Assembly (NCBI RefSeq): GCF_012726295.1
Contig: NZ_JABAOB010000012.1
Span: forward strand, 1 to 64,000
From: Chitinophaga sp. Ak27
Lineage (GTDB): Bacteria > Bacteroidota > Bacteroidia > Chitinophagales > Chitinophagaceae
Direction: 5' to 3'
Length of the DNA stretch: 64,000 nt
Shown here: positions 24,366 to 32,586 of the stretch, piece by piece
Layout: every line of letters starts with the position of its first letter
Position numbering within the stretch: position 1 is the first letter of the stretch
Notes under the pieces: model-generated
Databases searched by the model: none
What the model was told of the DNA's origin: nothing
The model's input: the letters and a program-made list of their open reading frames with translations, nothing else
Program-made: the position numbers and the translations under genes

Positions 24366-24734
24366 ATGCGAAAAGAACGTTCCACCAATGCCATGAATGA
24401 GCAGTTCCTGTTCGGGGTATGCGAGTTAAATTCAGCTATAGCCGTGATCAGCGGACGTTGGAAGTCGCAGATAGTATATTCTGTTTCGCGGGGTTATAAC
24501 CGGTTTCATTTATTAAAAAGGGAGTTACCTAATATCTCAGAACAGGTGTTGGGCAGACAGCTTAAAGAACTGGAAACACATGCTATTCTTGTAAAAAAGG
24601 AAATTGCCGGCACCGTTCCCACCGGCATTGAATACATCCTTACCAATAAAGGGCTGGACCTGGTGCCTATCCTGGAAAGCCTGTGTAACTGGGGAAAGGC
24701 ATATGAAGGAAAAGAAATTGCCGCCTGTGGGTAA
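24366..24734 (+). CDS. HxlR-family winged-helix regulator
   Basis: 122 residues. The HxlR pattern is clear: FLFGVCELNSAIAVISGRWKSQIVYSVSRGYNRFHLLKRELPNISEQVLGRQLKELETHAIL, with a conserved N-terminal Cys that in HypR/YodB-type members senses disulfide or electrophile stress, then the wing VPTGIEYILTNKGLDLVPILESLCNWG. It probably controls the divergent esterase gene through the palindrome between them, and perhaps the lipoprotein gene 51 bases downstream. Confidence 0.92.
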   Translation: MRKERSTNAMNEQFLFGVCELNSAIAVISGRWKSQIVYSVSRGYNRFHLLKRELPNISEQVLGRQLKELETHAILVKKEIAGTVPTGIEYILTNKGLDLVPILESLCNWGKAYEGKEIAACG

Positions 24735-24785
24735 TATATCTGATATCAATCATTTCCGTATTTTTGCTGCCTATCTTAAAAAACT

Positions 24786-25436
24786 ATGCTTTATAAAAAA
24801 ACCTACCTGGCTTTATTAGCCTGCAGTCTTGTTGCCTGTAGTAAATCAAAAGTGAATACTACTAAAGATGATGATCCGGCCTCGCTCAATACACTATCTG
24901 TGAACATTGAAGGTGATATCAACAAGCAAATACACTTAACCGGTACCGATGTAGGCGTGGGCCTGCTGGGCTTTACCAAAACCAACTTAAAGGGGTTCAC
25001 CCTGGTGGCCAATGTAATCGTAAATGGTAAAAGCGTGTTGACCGCCAACAGTGGGTTAGCGACTATCCCTTTCACAACGGGAGTGGAGCAGAAAGCAGCG
25101 CCCGGAGGGGTTAGCCAGTCGACTGGCAGTGGTACAAAGGATTACTCTGGTATGGACTACTTCCTGTTTTACGATACCGATCCGAATCAAAAAAACAGCA
25201 TGACTTATATCACGCTGCGCCAGGTGCAGGATACGGCCAATTTATTGAAGATAAGCGGGGAGTTTCATTTCAATGCAGCCAGTTCTTCTTCCAACCTGTC
25301 TGATGCCTGTACCATGGAAGCTATTGCCCATAGCGGCCGTATCCCGATGTACAATCCCGATGTTTGCGGCGCTACCAAACTTCGTGTAACCGGTACGTTT
25401 ACCGTATACCTGGATAAGAAAGCACAACAGCAATAA
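24786..25436 (+). CDS. Unrecognised lipoprotein
   Basis: 216 residues with a lipoprotein signal: hydrophobic YLALLACSLVAC and a lipobox L-V-A-C, so Cys18 should be lipidated. The mature part begins with an acidic linker (KVNTTKDDDPAS), then strand-rich sequence with few charges (GVGLLGFTKTNLKGFTLVANVIVNGK). Two Cys near the C-terminus (SDACTMEA and DVCGATKL) may form a disulfide in the periplasm. No domain recognised. It lies 51 bases after the HxlR gene on the same strand and could share its transcript. Confidence 0.75.
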   Translation: MLYKKTYLALLACSLVACSKSKVNTTKDDDPASLNTLSVNIEGDINKQIHLTGTDVGVGLLGFTKTNLKGFTLVANVIVNGKSVLTANSGLATIPFTTGVEQKAAPGGVSQSTGSGTKDYSGMDYFLFYDTDPNQKNSMTYITLRQVQDTANLLKISGEFHFNAASSSSNLSDACTMEAIAHSGRIPMYNPDVCGATKLRVTGTFTVYLDKKAQQQ

Positions 25437-25440
25437 AAAA

Positions 25441-25468
25441 GGTGCGTTGTTAATGATAACAACGCACC
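25441..25468. terminator. Bidirectional terminator
   Basis: Perfect 12-base stem GGTGCGTTGTTA with its complement and loop atga. An A-tract on the left gives a T-run on the minus strand. Two further inverted repeats follow (25507-25551 and 25627-25651) before the end of the convergent SDR gene. Confidence 0.75.
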
Positions 25469-25671
25469 GCTTCACTATTACACCTACAACTAAAAAATCT
25501 GTAAAAGTTGCCGCCAGATGCCTGTATAGCAAGCGGCATCCGGCGGGCAACCAATGGGATTAACATCCTAAACAACCGTTATAACTGTAAATCAACAAAG
25601 AAAATCTTTTAAAGTCCTTGCTGCCGGTGCAGCATTTGCACAATGCTGCACACTGCAACGCCCAGGATCAT

Positions 25672-26427
25672 TTATGAACCGATCAACGGGTGCACCATCA
25701 GGCCGCCGTCTACATTATATTCTGCGCCAGTAATAAACGATGCTTCGTCTGAAGCCAGGAAAGTGACCATGTTAGCAATATCTTCCGGCTGGCCTAACCT
25801 TCCCAGTGGGGTAATACTACCGATATGTGTTTTGAATACGTCGGGCATCCCTACTTTTTCCAGTAACGGGGTGGCGATTACGCCCGGGTTTACCACGTTG
25901 ACACGGATCTTACGATCCGCCAGCTCCCTCGACAATGTTCTTCCCAATGAATTCAGCGCTGCCTTGCTGGCCGATACCACGGTAGCATTAGGTGTGCCTG
26001 AATATGCATTCAGGGCCGACAACAGGGTGATAGAACCACCATCGTTGATCAGTGGCAGTAACCGTTGGATGGTGAAGAAAGCGCCTTTGAAATTCACATT
26101 CATCAATTCATCGTATAACTCCGGCGTTACGTTGCCAAAGGGCGCCAGCTTCGCCACTCCTGCATTGATAAACAGGCTGTCTATTTTTCCGTAGCGGCGT
26201 TGCACATATTCTGCCAGTCTCTTTGCATCTTCCGGTACGGCCTGGTCGGCCTTAAATCCTTCGGCAGGGTGCCCGAGTGCGTATACTGCCTGTTGTACCG
26301 CACCCGGATTACGTCCTGTTATCAATACCCTTGCTCCTTTTCTTAAAAATGTGGCCGCTGTTGTATATCCTATACCGCTGTTACCGCCCGTGATAACAAC
26401 TACTTTATCTTTCAGAGATGATGACAT
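25672..26427 (-). CDS. SDR-fold protein lacking catalytic Ser and Tyr
   Basis: 251 residues, classical short-chain dehydrogenase fold: VVITGGNSGIGYTTAATFL is the NAD(P)-binding TGxxxGxG loop, and NAGVAKLAPF and SRELADRKIRVNVVNPG are in place. Compared with the neighbouring paralogue the active site differs: LLSALNAY carries Ala where LLSSINAL has the catalytic Ser, and VVSASK carries Val where IYNASK has the catalytic Tyr. Only the Lys of the Y-x3-K pair remains. The codon for that Val is GTA, not a one-base change from TAT/TAC, and the reading frame is undamaged, so the protein is probably maintained. I infer a pseudoenzyme or NAD(P)-binding protein. It follows the intact paralogue by 20 bases. 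Confidence 0.9.
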   Translation of the reverse strand: MSSSLKDKVVVITGGNSGIGYTTAATFLRKGARVLITGRNPGAVQQAVYALGHPAEGFKADQAVPEDAKRLAEYVQRRYGKIDSLFINAGVAKLAPFGNVTPELYDELMNVNFKGAFFTIQRLLPLINDGGSITLLSALNAYSGTPNATVVSASKAALNSLGRTLSRELADRKIRVNVVNPGVIATPLLEKVGMPDVFKTHIGSITPLGRLGQPEDIANMVTFLASDEASFITGAEYNVDGGLMVHPLIGS

Positions 26428-26447
26428 GAAATGTTGTTTTTTTGAGA

Positions 26448-27203
26448 TTAACCAATGAGGGGATGAACACTGAAGCCGCCATCAATATTGTATTCTGCGC
26501 CGGTGATGAAAGAGGCTTCATCTGAGGCGAGGAAGGATACCAGTTTGGCAATTTCTTCCGGCTGGCCTATTCTGCCGGCAGGTAATTTCTTCGCCATCTC
26601 GTCTTTATTGATCGCCTCTTCAGGGATGCCAGCCTTTTGCAGGATAGGCGTTTCCACCGGACCAGGATTGACTACGTTGACCCTGATTTTGCGGCTGGCC
26701 AGCTCACGGGATAATGTACGACCCAGTGAGTTAAGCCCCGCTTTGCTGGCATTATAGATCGATCCGCCAGGCATGCCGGCAAGGGCGTTGATGGAGGATA
26801 ATAAGATGATGGTGCCTCCGTCTTTTATCAGCGGGAGTAAGTACTGTACCGTAAAGAAGGCCCCTTTCAGATTGATGTCCATGAGCCGGTCGAATGATTC
26901 TTCTGTTACTGCTGAAAAAGGCCCAAAATCGGCGATACCTGCGTTTACAAACAGGATGTCAATTTTGCCATAACGGTCACGTACATACTCCGCTAATTTT
27001 TGTGTATCTGCTATCTTGCCCTGGTCTGCTATAAAACTGTCTGTGTCATTACCCAACGTGTCCGCAGCCTGCTGTACGGCTTCCGGGTTACGTCCTGTGA
27101 TTAATACTTTTGCGCCTTTCGCCAAAAAATCCGCTGCTGTGGCATATCCTATTCCGCTGTTGCCTCCTGTAATTACTGCTGTTTTATTTTGCAACTGTCC
27201 CAT
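26448..27203 (-). CDS. SDR-family oxidoreductase (intact active site)
   Basis: 251 residues. TGGNSGIGYATAADFL (nucleotide loop), NAGIADFGPF (structural NAG), and the catalytic set Ser in LLSSINAL plus Tyr and Lys in IYNASKAGL, 13 residues apart, are all intact; the C-terminal NIDGGFSVHPLIG is typical of glucose-dehydrogenase/FabG-like members. GRNPEA after the second strand suggests NADPH preference. Substrate unknown. Together with the following paralogue it forms a tandem duplication, and lies downstream of ArsR and AraC regulators on the same strand. Confidence 0.92.
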   Translation of the reverse strand: MGQLQNKTAVITGGNSGIGYATAADFLAKGAKVLITGRNPEAVQQAADTLGNDTDSFIADQGKIADTQKLAEYVRDRYGKIDILFVNAGIADFGPFSAVTEESFDRLMDINLKGAFFTVQYLLPLIKDGGTIILLSSINALAGMPGGSIYNASKAGLNSLGRTLSRELASRKIRVNVVNPGPVETPILQKAGIPEEAINKDEMAKKLPAGRIGQPEEIAKLVSFLASDEASFITGAEYNIDGGFSVHPLIG

Positions 27204-27339
27204 CCTATTGATTCATTTAAGATTATCGATATAATTACTTTTAAAAAAAGAGAAATTACTTTCTCATTAATTCATAAATTTAAAAACTTCAATGTATTTA
27301 TTCATAAAAAAAGCCGGTGGTAACCTGCCCGTTGGCCCC

Positions 27340-27609
27340 TCAGCTTAATTGTAAAAAGAACATGGACAATTGCTTCATCATCTCTTTATTGAGTGTTAAC
27401 TCCACAATTCTGCCATTTTTGGAGGAATTCAGCACCCCACTATCCACCAGGATCTTTACATGGTGCGATACCGTCGGTTGCGACAAACATGTAAACTCAC
27501 ATACATCACCACAAATCAGCTTGCCCTTCTTAACAACCTCCATGATTATAGATAACCGGTGCTTGTCTGCGATGGCATTTGCTGCTTTTTCTATAACTGC
27601 TAAATCCAT
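27340..27609 (-). CDS. ArsR-family winged-helix repressor
   Basis: 89 residues, one winged helix: ANAIADKHRLSIIMEVVKKGKLICGDVCEFTCLSQPTVSHHVKILVDSGVLNSSKNGRIVELTL, with the recognition helix LSQPTVSHHVKIL. Three Cys are present (CGDVC and TCLS); CGDVCE resembles the ELCVCD metal site position of ArsR/SmtB, but the pattern is not exact, so a metal ligand is only possible. It lies between an AraC gene and the SDR pair, all on the minus strand, with a symmetrical operator-like sequence directly upstream. Confidence 0.9.
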   Translation of the reverse strand: MDLAVIEKAANAIADKHRLSIIMEVVKKGKLICGDVCEFTCLSQPTVSHHVKILVDSGVLNSSKNGRIVELTLNKEMMKQLSMFFLQLS

Positions 27610-27637
27610 AGAACAAAAGTAATACTATTTTCTAAAT

Positions 27638-27653
27638 ATCGAAATATTTCAAT
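27638..27653. promoter_or_regulatory. Candidate ArsR operator
   Basis: ATCGAAATATTTCAAT is an inverted repeat with a single mismatch, flanked by more AATATT elements. It lies 29-44 bases upstream of the ArsR gene and overlaps the stop codon of the AraC gene, a position suited to autorepression. Confidence 0.55.
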
Positions 27654-28539
27654 GAATATTTTTTTCCAGCATATTTTTCCGGCCCTGCATTTTCTCCCTC
27701 CGGTATGCTGCCGGCGTAAGCCCGTGGTACTTCTTGAACAAGCGGCTCATATGACTTTCATCCGTAAACCCTAGCTCATCCGCTATCTCCCCAATAGTTA
27801 AATCGCTATGGGTAACCCTTAGCTGTACCAGGTTCAGTTTATAGTTTATAATGTATTGCTGCAGGCTCTCTCCCGTTTGCTTCTTGAAAAACTCCCCTAT
27901 ATAATTAGCTGACAGGTGAAATACCGACGCCAGGTGCTCCAGTTTTAGCAATTCCGGCTGGTAAATATGCTGCCGGATATGCGCTACCAGGCGGTTAATC
28001 AGCGACGACTCCGCTGCATTTTCGCCAACATTCACCTCTTCTGCTACATTTCTTGCCACAATATTGAGTAACAGGGTTACATAATGCTGCAAATTATCCT
28101 GGTAGTAAGGCGGCTTTTGCTCATATTCTTCCACCATATTTTCAATCAGCGACGCAATCATCTTACAATCGTTCGTATGCCGGATTTGCAACTGTCCCTG
28201 CCGGTTATGCGCAAAAAAGAGATACTCCAGCTGCCGTAACCATTCCTCCAGCCGCGCTTTCTGTTGTGGTACCTGGCTTAGTCCCATAAACAACTCAGAA
28301 AAACGGATAGACACGAACTCCGTGGCAGCTGATACTTCAAAGCCCCGGCAGTCCTGCGGCGTAAACAGGAATATACTCCCTTTATCATATGGCAACCTGT
28401 TCTGGTTAATAATACGATAACCGCTCCCCTGGCGAATCTGCATGATCTCAAAGAAATAATACACCTTCGGTGCTGTATCCCATGCCGACATATCGGCCTG
28501 GGTTAACTCAAATGGTGTATGTAGATTACGTGCACCCAT
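27649..28539 (-). CDS. AraC-family transcriptional regulator
   Basis: 296 residues. The N-terminal half reads as a cupin-like sensor (KVYYFFEIMQIRQGSGYRIINQNRLPYDKGSIFLFTPQDCRGFEVS). The C-terminal hundred residues hold two helix-turn-helix units: LKLEHLASVFHLSANYIGEFFKKQTGES and LTIGEIADELGFTDESHMSRLFKKYHGLTPAAYRR, the second being the classical AraC signature. Ligand unknown. It precedes the ArsR and SDR genes on the same strand, and may regulate them; the 184 bases to the divergent lipoprotein gene hold a hairpin and a -7-like box on the other strand. Confidence 0.92.
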   Translation of the reverse strand: MGARNLHTPFELTQADMSAWDTAPKVYYFFEIMQIRQGSGYRIINQNRLPYDKGSIFLFTPQDCRGFEVSAATEFVSIRFSELFMGLSQVPQQKARLEEWLRQLEYLFFAHNRQGQLQIRHTNDCKMIASLIENMVEEYEQKPPYYQDNLQHYVTLLLNIVARNVAEEVNVGENAAESSLINRLVAHIRQHIYQPELLKLEHLASVFHLSANYIGEFFKKQTGESLQQYIINYKLNLVQLRVTHSDLTIGEIADELGFTDESHMSRLFKKYHGLTPAAYRREKMQGRKNMLEKNIH

Positions 28540-28671
28540 AACCTGCTAAATTACAATAATCACTCCGGATACCAGCATGATAATGATTGACGGGCCAGAC
28601 AAGATTATCCTTTTATGATGAAATCTTATTTATTGCCGCCCGTATATTTTTATATTATCTTTAGGCACCAG

Positions 28672-28696
28672 CGGCTGTTGATCTACTCAACAGCCG
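28672..28696 (+). other. Hairpin in the leader of the 157-aa lipoprotein gene
   Basis: CGGCTGTTG pairs perfectly with CAACAGCCG around a 7-base loop, 27 bases before the ATG. TATCTTTA about 15 bases upstream is one base off the -7 consensus, so the hairpin would be near the 5' end of the mRNA, where it could protect or regulate the transcript. Confidence 0.5.
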
Positions 28697-28723
28697 TGTT
28701 ATTAAATATGCCAAACTATTACT

Positions 28724-29197
28724 ATGAAAACCATCAAGAAGCATCTCATCCTTCCGGTTGTAGCACTATCCGCGTTTACTGCCTGTCACGACACCAAAGC
28801 GCCGGAAGAAAAAGTCCATACAGCATTTGCACCGCCGCAACAGGCAGCTGTAGAAAATGAAGCTACCATCACACATCCTTGCGCGGTGTTATATTCACCT
28901 GATAGCATTAAACTGGAAAAATTAAAAAAAGATAACGGAGAAGAGGCCTTTTACACGATTGCCGACGATAACCAGAACTATATGGCAGATGCGCGTAACT
29001 TCCTGGAAGGCAAAGGTGTAAATATACTGGAACCTGCCAGCGGAAAGCTGACCTTTCACTCACCGAAAAATCATCCTACTGAACTAGATCTGAATGATAA
29101 AAAATATAACTGGGAAATATGGTTGTACGATGGTAACAAATTACATAAAGTAGACGTTACCGATATAGAAAATGAGTACGCAAAATATATGAAATAA
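28724..29197 (+). CDS. Unrecognised small lipoprotein
   Basis: 157 residues with a lipoprotein signal (MKTIKKHLILPVVALSAFTACHD, lipobox F-T-A-C). The mature part is acidic and hydrophilic; residues about 50-155 include TITHPCAVLYSPDSIKLEKLKKDNGEEAFYTIADDNQNYMADARNFLEGKGVNI, a mixed alpha/beta pattern that might bind or chaperone something, but I recognise no family. The C-terminus ends in EYAKYMK. Stands alone between a divergent AraC gene and a convergent beta-lactamase gene. Confidence 0.75.
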   Translation: MKTIKKHLILPVVALSAFTACHDTKAPEEKVHTAFAPPQQAAVENEATITHPCAVLYSPDSIKLEKLKKDNGEEAFYTIADDNQNYMADARNFLEGKGVNILEPASGKLTFHSPKNHPTELDLNDKKYNWEIWLYDGNKLHKVDVTDIENEYAKYMK

Positions 29198-29206
29198 CAC
29201 CCTGCA

Positions 29207-29241
29207 GGAGAATGATCCTTTCGGATCGTTCTCCTTTTATT
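29207..29241. terminator. Bidirectional terminator
   Basis: GGAGAATGATCC pairs with GGATCGTTCTCC (one T-G pair) around a 4-base loop, followed by a T-rich tract. The beta-lactamase stop codon lies inside that tract. Confidence 0.8.
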
Positions 29242-30136
29242 TCCAACTATCCCACACCGCTTTCGCAATCTTCGCAATTGCAGCATCCCGCTCCTCATCA
29301 TTCGCCTTCGAATCGGATACAAATACAGCAATCGCCATATGAGTGCCGTTAGGCAAAGTAACAATGCCTACGTCATTGTTGGCCGCTGTTATGCCATCTA
29401 CCGTCCATGAAGTGCCTGTTTTGTGCGCTACTGTTGTTCCTTCCGGCAGCAATCCTTTCAGCCGTTTTGCTCCCGGTCCGGAGGTGGTCATCAGGTATAA
29501 TAAATGCTCTTTACTGGAATCTGATAATACCGGATCCTGGAAAAACTTCTTTAACAGCTGTACCATGGCCGCGGGCGTGGACCAGTTCCGGTACTGTACC
29601 TGTAAATTATCTTTATGCACCTGTGCTTCCTCCAGCGTGGCAATGTTGATTGACCGGATGCCCAGTCCATGTACATAAGCATTCACTTTTTCCGGCCCAC
29701 CCAGTAACTTAAACAGTATATCACAGGCGCTGCCATCGCTTTTACGCACGTTGTAGTCCAGCAGTTCGCGTACCGTGAGGCTTACATTGCCGTCGGGGTA
29801 TTTGTCGCGGAGCGGGCTTACACCTGCCGTGGTGAGATCTGCCTTATTGATACGTACTGGTTGATCCAGCCCTACTTTTCCGGCATCTACCTGTTGCAAT
29901 ACCGCCATAGATACCGGGAACTTGTATACGCTCTGCATGGGGAAATGCTGGTCGCGGTTAAACGATACTGTGTCATTTGTTTCCAGTAATTGCGCATACA
30001 CGCCTACTTTTCCAGATATATTTCCGGCGATATCGGCAATTTGCTGACGGAGTGTGGTGTGACGATTACCGGCTTGGGCGAAACCGTTCAAACAAGCTAT
30101 GGTGGCTGCTACAGAAAATATATAATGCTTCTTCAT
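29237..30136 (-). CDS. Class A beta-lactamase (subclass A2-like), Gly at Ambler 132
   Basis: 299 residues with signal peptide MKKHYIFSVAATIACLNGFAQA; exported serine hydrolase that opens beta-lactam rings. Catalytic Ser70 and Lys73 are in MQSVYKFP; the omega loop carries Glu166 in the LEEAQVHKDN stretch typical of the Bacteroidota A2 branch (CfxA, PER, VEB relatives); Lys234-Thr-Gly is HKTGTSWT. The usual S130-D-N motif reads SDG here, so residue 132 is Gly rather than Asn, as in BlaC of Mycobacterium tuberculosis, where this change affects inhibitor and cephalosporin handling. Start at the signal-peptide Met, not the codon 57 bases upstream. No regulator adjacent. Confidence 0.92.
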   Translation of the reverse strand: MKKHYIFSVAATIACLNGFAQAGNRHTTLRQQIADIAGNISGKVGVYAQLLETNDTVSFNRDQHFPMQSVYKFPVSMAVLQQVDAGKVGLDQPVRINKADLTTAGVSPLRDKYPDGNVSLTVRELLDYNVRKSDGSACDILFKLLGGPEKVNAYVHGLGIRSINIATLEEAQVHKDNLQVQYRNWSTPAAMVQLLKKFFQDPVLSDSSKEHLLYLMTTSGPGAKRLKGLLPEGTTVAHKTGTSWTVDGITAANNDVGIVTLPNGTHMAIAVFVSDSKANDEERDAAIAKIAKAVWDSWK

Positions 30137-30252
30137 ATCGATGATGATGAAAATATAAACGCTAATATAACTGATAATTCTGCGGCCCGGCAAATTTTAC
30201 ATTTAGAATTTCGCCGCCTTAATATTATTTTAGGCGCCAAATTGAGGACAAA

Positions 30253-31287
30253 TTGAGCAAACCGATACTTGTTATAAAATTTGGAACGGCTTCTATTACC
30301 CATCAAAATGGGGACCTGGACGAAACCGTTATTGCCGGCATTGCGCGGCAGGTGGCCGAATTACACCAGGATTACCACATTGTGCTGGTATCATCAGGGG
30401 CAGTAGCTGCCGGTAAACAGTTTTTACGCCAGTACAATGGCACCATCAGCGAGCGTAAAGCCGCTGCCGCCATCGGGAACCCGTTGCTGCTGAACAAATA
30501 CAGCCGCTATTTTGCACCGTATAATATCGCCGTAGCCCAGAGTCTCTGTGAAAGAACGCATTTCTCTGACCGCAACCAGTTCCTGCAACTGAAGCGCACT
30601 TACGAAGAATTGTGGGCCAGCAACATTATTCCCATCGCCAACGAAAATGATGTGGTGAGCAGCCTGGAGTTAAAATTTTCCGACAACGACGAGCTGGCTA
30701 CGTTGATAGCCGTTGGTTTTGGCGCTTCGCTCCTGCTCTTCAGCACCTCTGTGGCTGGTGTACTCGACCGCGAGGGGAAGGTTGTGCCACAGATAGATGT
30801 TATTGACAAAGCCGCGCTGGGACTCGCCGACAAGGAAAAGTCGGCCTTGGGACTGGGCGGGATGGTATCCAAGCTCACCTTTGCCCGTTTAGCCACCCGG
30901 ATGGGCATCCGGGTAGTCATCTTTGGTATTCGTACGGAAGATGGGATACTCAATGCCATAGCAGGCAAAACTGGTACCTTGTGCCTACCTCAACCCTGCA
31001 GCATGCCTGCCCGTAAAAAGTGGCTGGCCAGCGGTAGCCTGGTTACCGGCCGTATACAGATAGATGCGGGGGCGCAAAAGGCACTGGAAAAACGCCACAG
31101 CCTACTGGCAGTGGGCGTAAAAGCTGTTCTCGAAAAATTTGAATGCGGGGAAGTGATCGAAATTGTGAATGAAGACCAGGTAGCCATCGCCGTCGGCAGG
31201 GCTAAAATCGCGTCCGACGTATTGGATACTCATCATAAAGCACAGAATACAGAGGTAGCACATGCCGACGATATTGTGTTGTTATAA
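30253..31287 (+). CDS. proB: Glutamate 5-kinase
   Basis: 344 residues. ProB phosphorylates glutamate in the first step of proline synthesis. The amino acid kinase domain shows ILVIKFGTASITH, VSSGAVAAGKQF, IPIANENDVVSS and FSDNDELATLIAV; the C-terminal region from about 255 (KKWLASGSLVTGRIQIDAGAQKAL ... SLLAVGVKAVLEKFECGEVIEI) is the PUA domain found in full-length bacterial enzymes. The initiation codon is TTG: there is no ATG upstream in frame, and GAGG seven bases before it is a good ribosome site. proA follows after 13 bases, so the pair is an operon. Confidence 0.93.
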   Translation: MSKPILVIKFGTASITHQNGDLDETVIAGIARQVAELHQDYHIVLVSSGAVAAGKQFLRQYNGTISERKAAAAIGNPLLLNKYSRYFAPYNIAVAQSLCERTHFSDRNQFLQLKRTYEELWASNIIPIANENDVVSSLELKFSDNDELATLIAVGFGASLLLFSTSVAGVLDREGKVVPQIDVIDKAALGLADKEKSALGLGGMVSKLTFARLATRMGIRVVIFGIRTEDGILNAIAGKTGTLCLPQPCSMPARKKWLASGSLVTGRIQIDAGAQKALEKRHSLLAVGVKAVLEKFECGEVIEIVNEDQVAIAVGRAKIASDVLDTHHKAQNTEVAHADDIVLL

Positions 31288-31300
31288 CCGGAAATAAATC

Positions 31301-32548
31301 ATGCAAACGATACAACCATTACTGGAAAAGGCACAGCAGGCAGGCATATCCATACGTACCTTGCCTGATGCGCAGAAGCAGTCGCTCCTGCGGCGACTGG
31401 CAGCCGTAATCCTGATTCAATCGGACGCCATTACCGCTGCAAATAAGAAAGATCTGGACCGCATGCCGGATGAAGATCCTAAAAAGGACCGGCTCCTGCT
31501 TACCGAAGCCCGTATCCGCGACCTGGCCAGCAGCCTGGAAGCGATTGCCGGCTTGCCCGATCCCGCCAATGTGCTCTTACTGGAACGTACGCTGGACAAT
31601 GGTTTACTTGTACAGAAAAAAACCGTGCCCCTGGGCGTGGTAGGCGTTATCTATGAATCACGCCCCAATGTAACCGTCGACGTAGCGGCCCTCTGTATCC
31701 GTTCCGGCAATGTGTGCGTACTGCGTGGCGGCACCGATGCCTTTGATACCAACACCATCCTCGTTCAGCTGATACAGGCAGTATTAAAAGAGTTTGGGGT
31801 AGATGAAAACGCCGTGCAGTTGCTGCCTACAGACCGTAACCTGGTAACAGAAATGCTGACCGCGGTAAAATATATCGATATCATCATCCCCCGTGGTTCT
31901 GAACAGCTGATTGAATTTGTGCGGGCCAACTCCCGGGTACCGGTCATAGAAACCGGCGCAGGGGTTTGCCATACCTACGTGGAAAAAACGGCCGACTTAC
32001 AACAGGCGGCCACCATCGTTACCAATGCTAAAGTGTCCCGCCCTTCAGTATGTAATGCGCTGGACACCGTACTGGTAGATGAAGCCGTAGCAGCAGACTT
32101 CCTGGCCCTGCTGGCGCCACAGTTGCAATCCTATGGCGTAGACATCTATGCAGATCCTACTGCCTTTGGCATTTTACAGCAACAACAATATCCACGGCTA
32201 TTTGCCGCGGCGCCGGAAGATTTTGGAAGGGAGTTTTTATCGCTCAAATGTTCAGTGAAGGTAGTGCCCGACACTACCGCCGCGCTGTCGCATATACAAC
32301 ATTTTTCTTCCCGCCATTCTGAGGCAATTATCTCCAGGGATACTGCCGTGAGTGAGCGTTTCCTCAATGAGGTAGATGCGGCGGCGGTTTACGTGAATGC
32401 GTCAACCAGGTTTACCGACGGAGGCGTATTTGGCCTGGGTGCCGAAATAGGTATATCCACCCAGAAACTGCATGCCCGTGGGCCTTTTGCGTTGGAAAAG
32501 CTGGTAACAGAGAAATGGTTTGTATATGGCAATGGCCAGGTGAGATAA
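31301..32548 (+). CDS. proA: Glutamate-5-semialdehyde dehydrogenase
   Basis: 415 residues. ProA reduces gamma-glutamyl phosphate with NADPH to the semialdehyde that cyclises toward proline. Signature blocks are VPLGVVGVIYESRPNVTVDVAALCIRSGN, IIPRGSEQLIEFVRANSRVPVIETGAGVCHTYV and the catalytic Cys in KVSRPSVCNALDTVLV, with RFTDGGVFGLGAEIGISTQKLHARGP at the end. Length is normal. It is the second gene of the proBA operon, closed by a strong terminator. Confidence 0.95.
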   Translation: MQTIQPLLEKAQQAGISIRTLPDAQKQSLLRRLAAVILIQSDAITAANKKDLDRMPDEDPKKDRLLLTEARIRDLASSLEAIAGLPDPANVLLLERTLDNGLLVQKKTVPLGVVGVIYESRPNVTVDVAALCIRSGNVCVLRGGTDAFDTNTILVQLIQAVLKEFGVDENAVQLLPTDRNLVTEMLTAVKYIDIIIPRGSEQLIEFVRANSRVPVIETGAGVCHTYVEKTADLQQAATIVTNAKVSRPSVCNALDTVLVDEAVAADFLALLAPQLQSYGVDIYADPTAFGILQQQQYPRLFAAAPEDFGREFLSLKCSVKVVPDTTAALSHIQHFSSRHSEAIISRDTAVSERFLNEVDAAAVYVNASTRFTDGGVFGLGAEIGISTQKLHARGPFALEKLVTEKWFVYGNGQVR

Positions 32549-32555
32549 GATAAAA

Positions 32556-32580
32556 ATAGCCCCGCATGGCGCGGGGCTAT
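32556..32580. terminator. Bidirectional terminator after proBA
   Basis: ATAGCCCCGC pairs perfectly with GCGGGGCTAT around five bases, preceded by an A-tract. It ends six bases before the stop of the convergent aldolase gene. Confidence 0.85.
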
Positions 32581-32586
32581 GTATCA

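Noticed and set aside
27271..27308. TTCATAAA twice at a 30-base interval before the SDR pair
   Set aside because: AT-rich octamers are expected by chance here, and the palindrome upstream of arsR is a better operator candidate.
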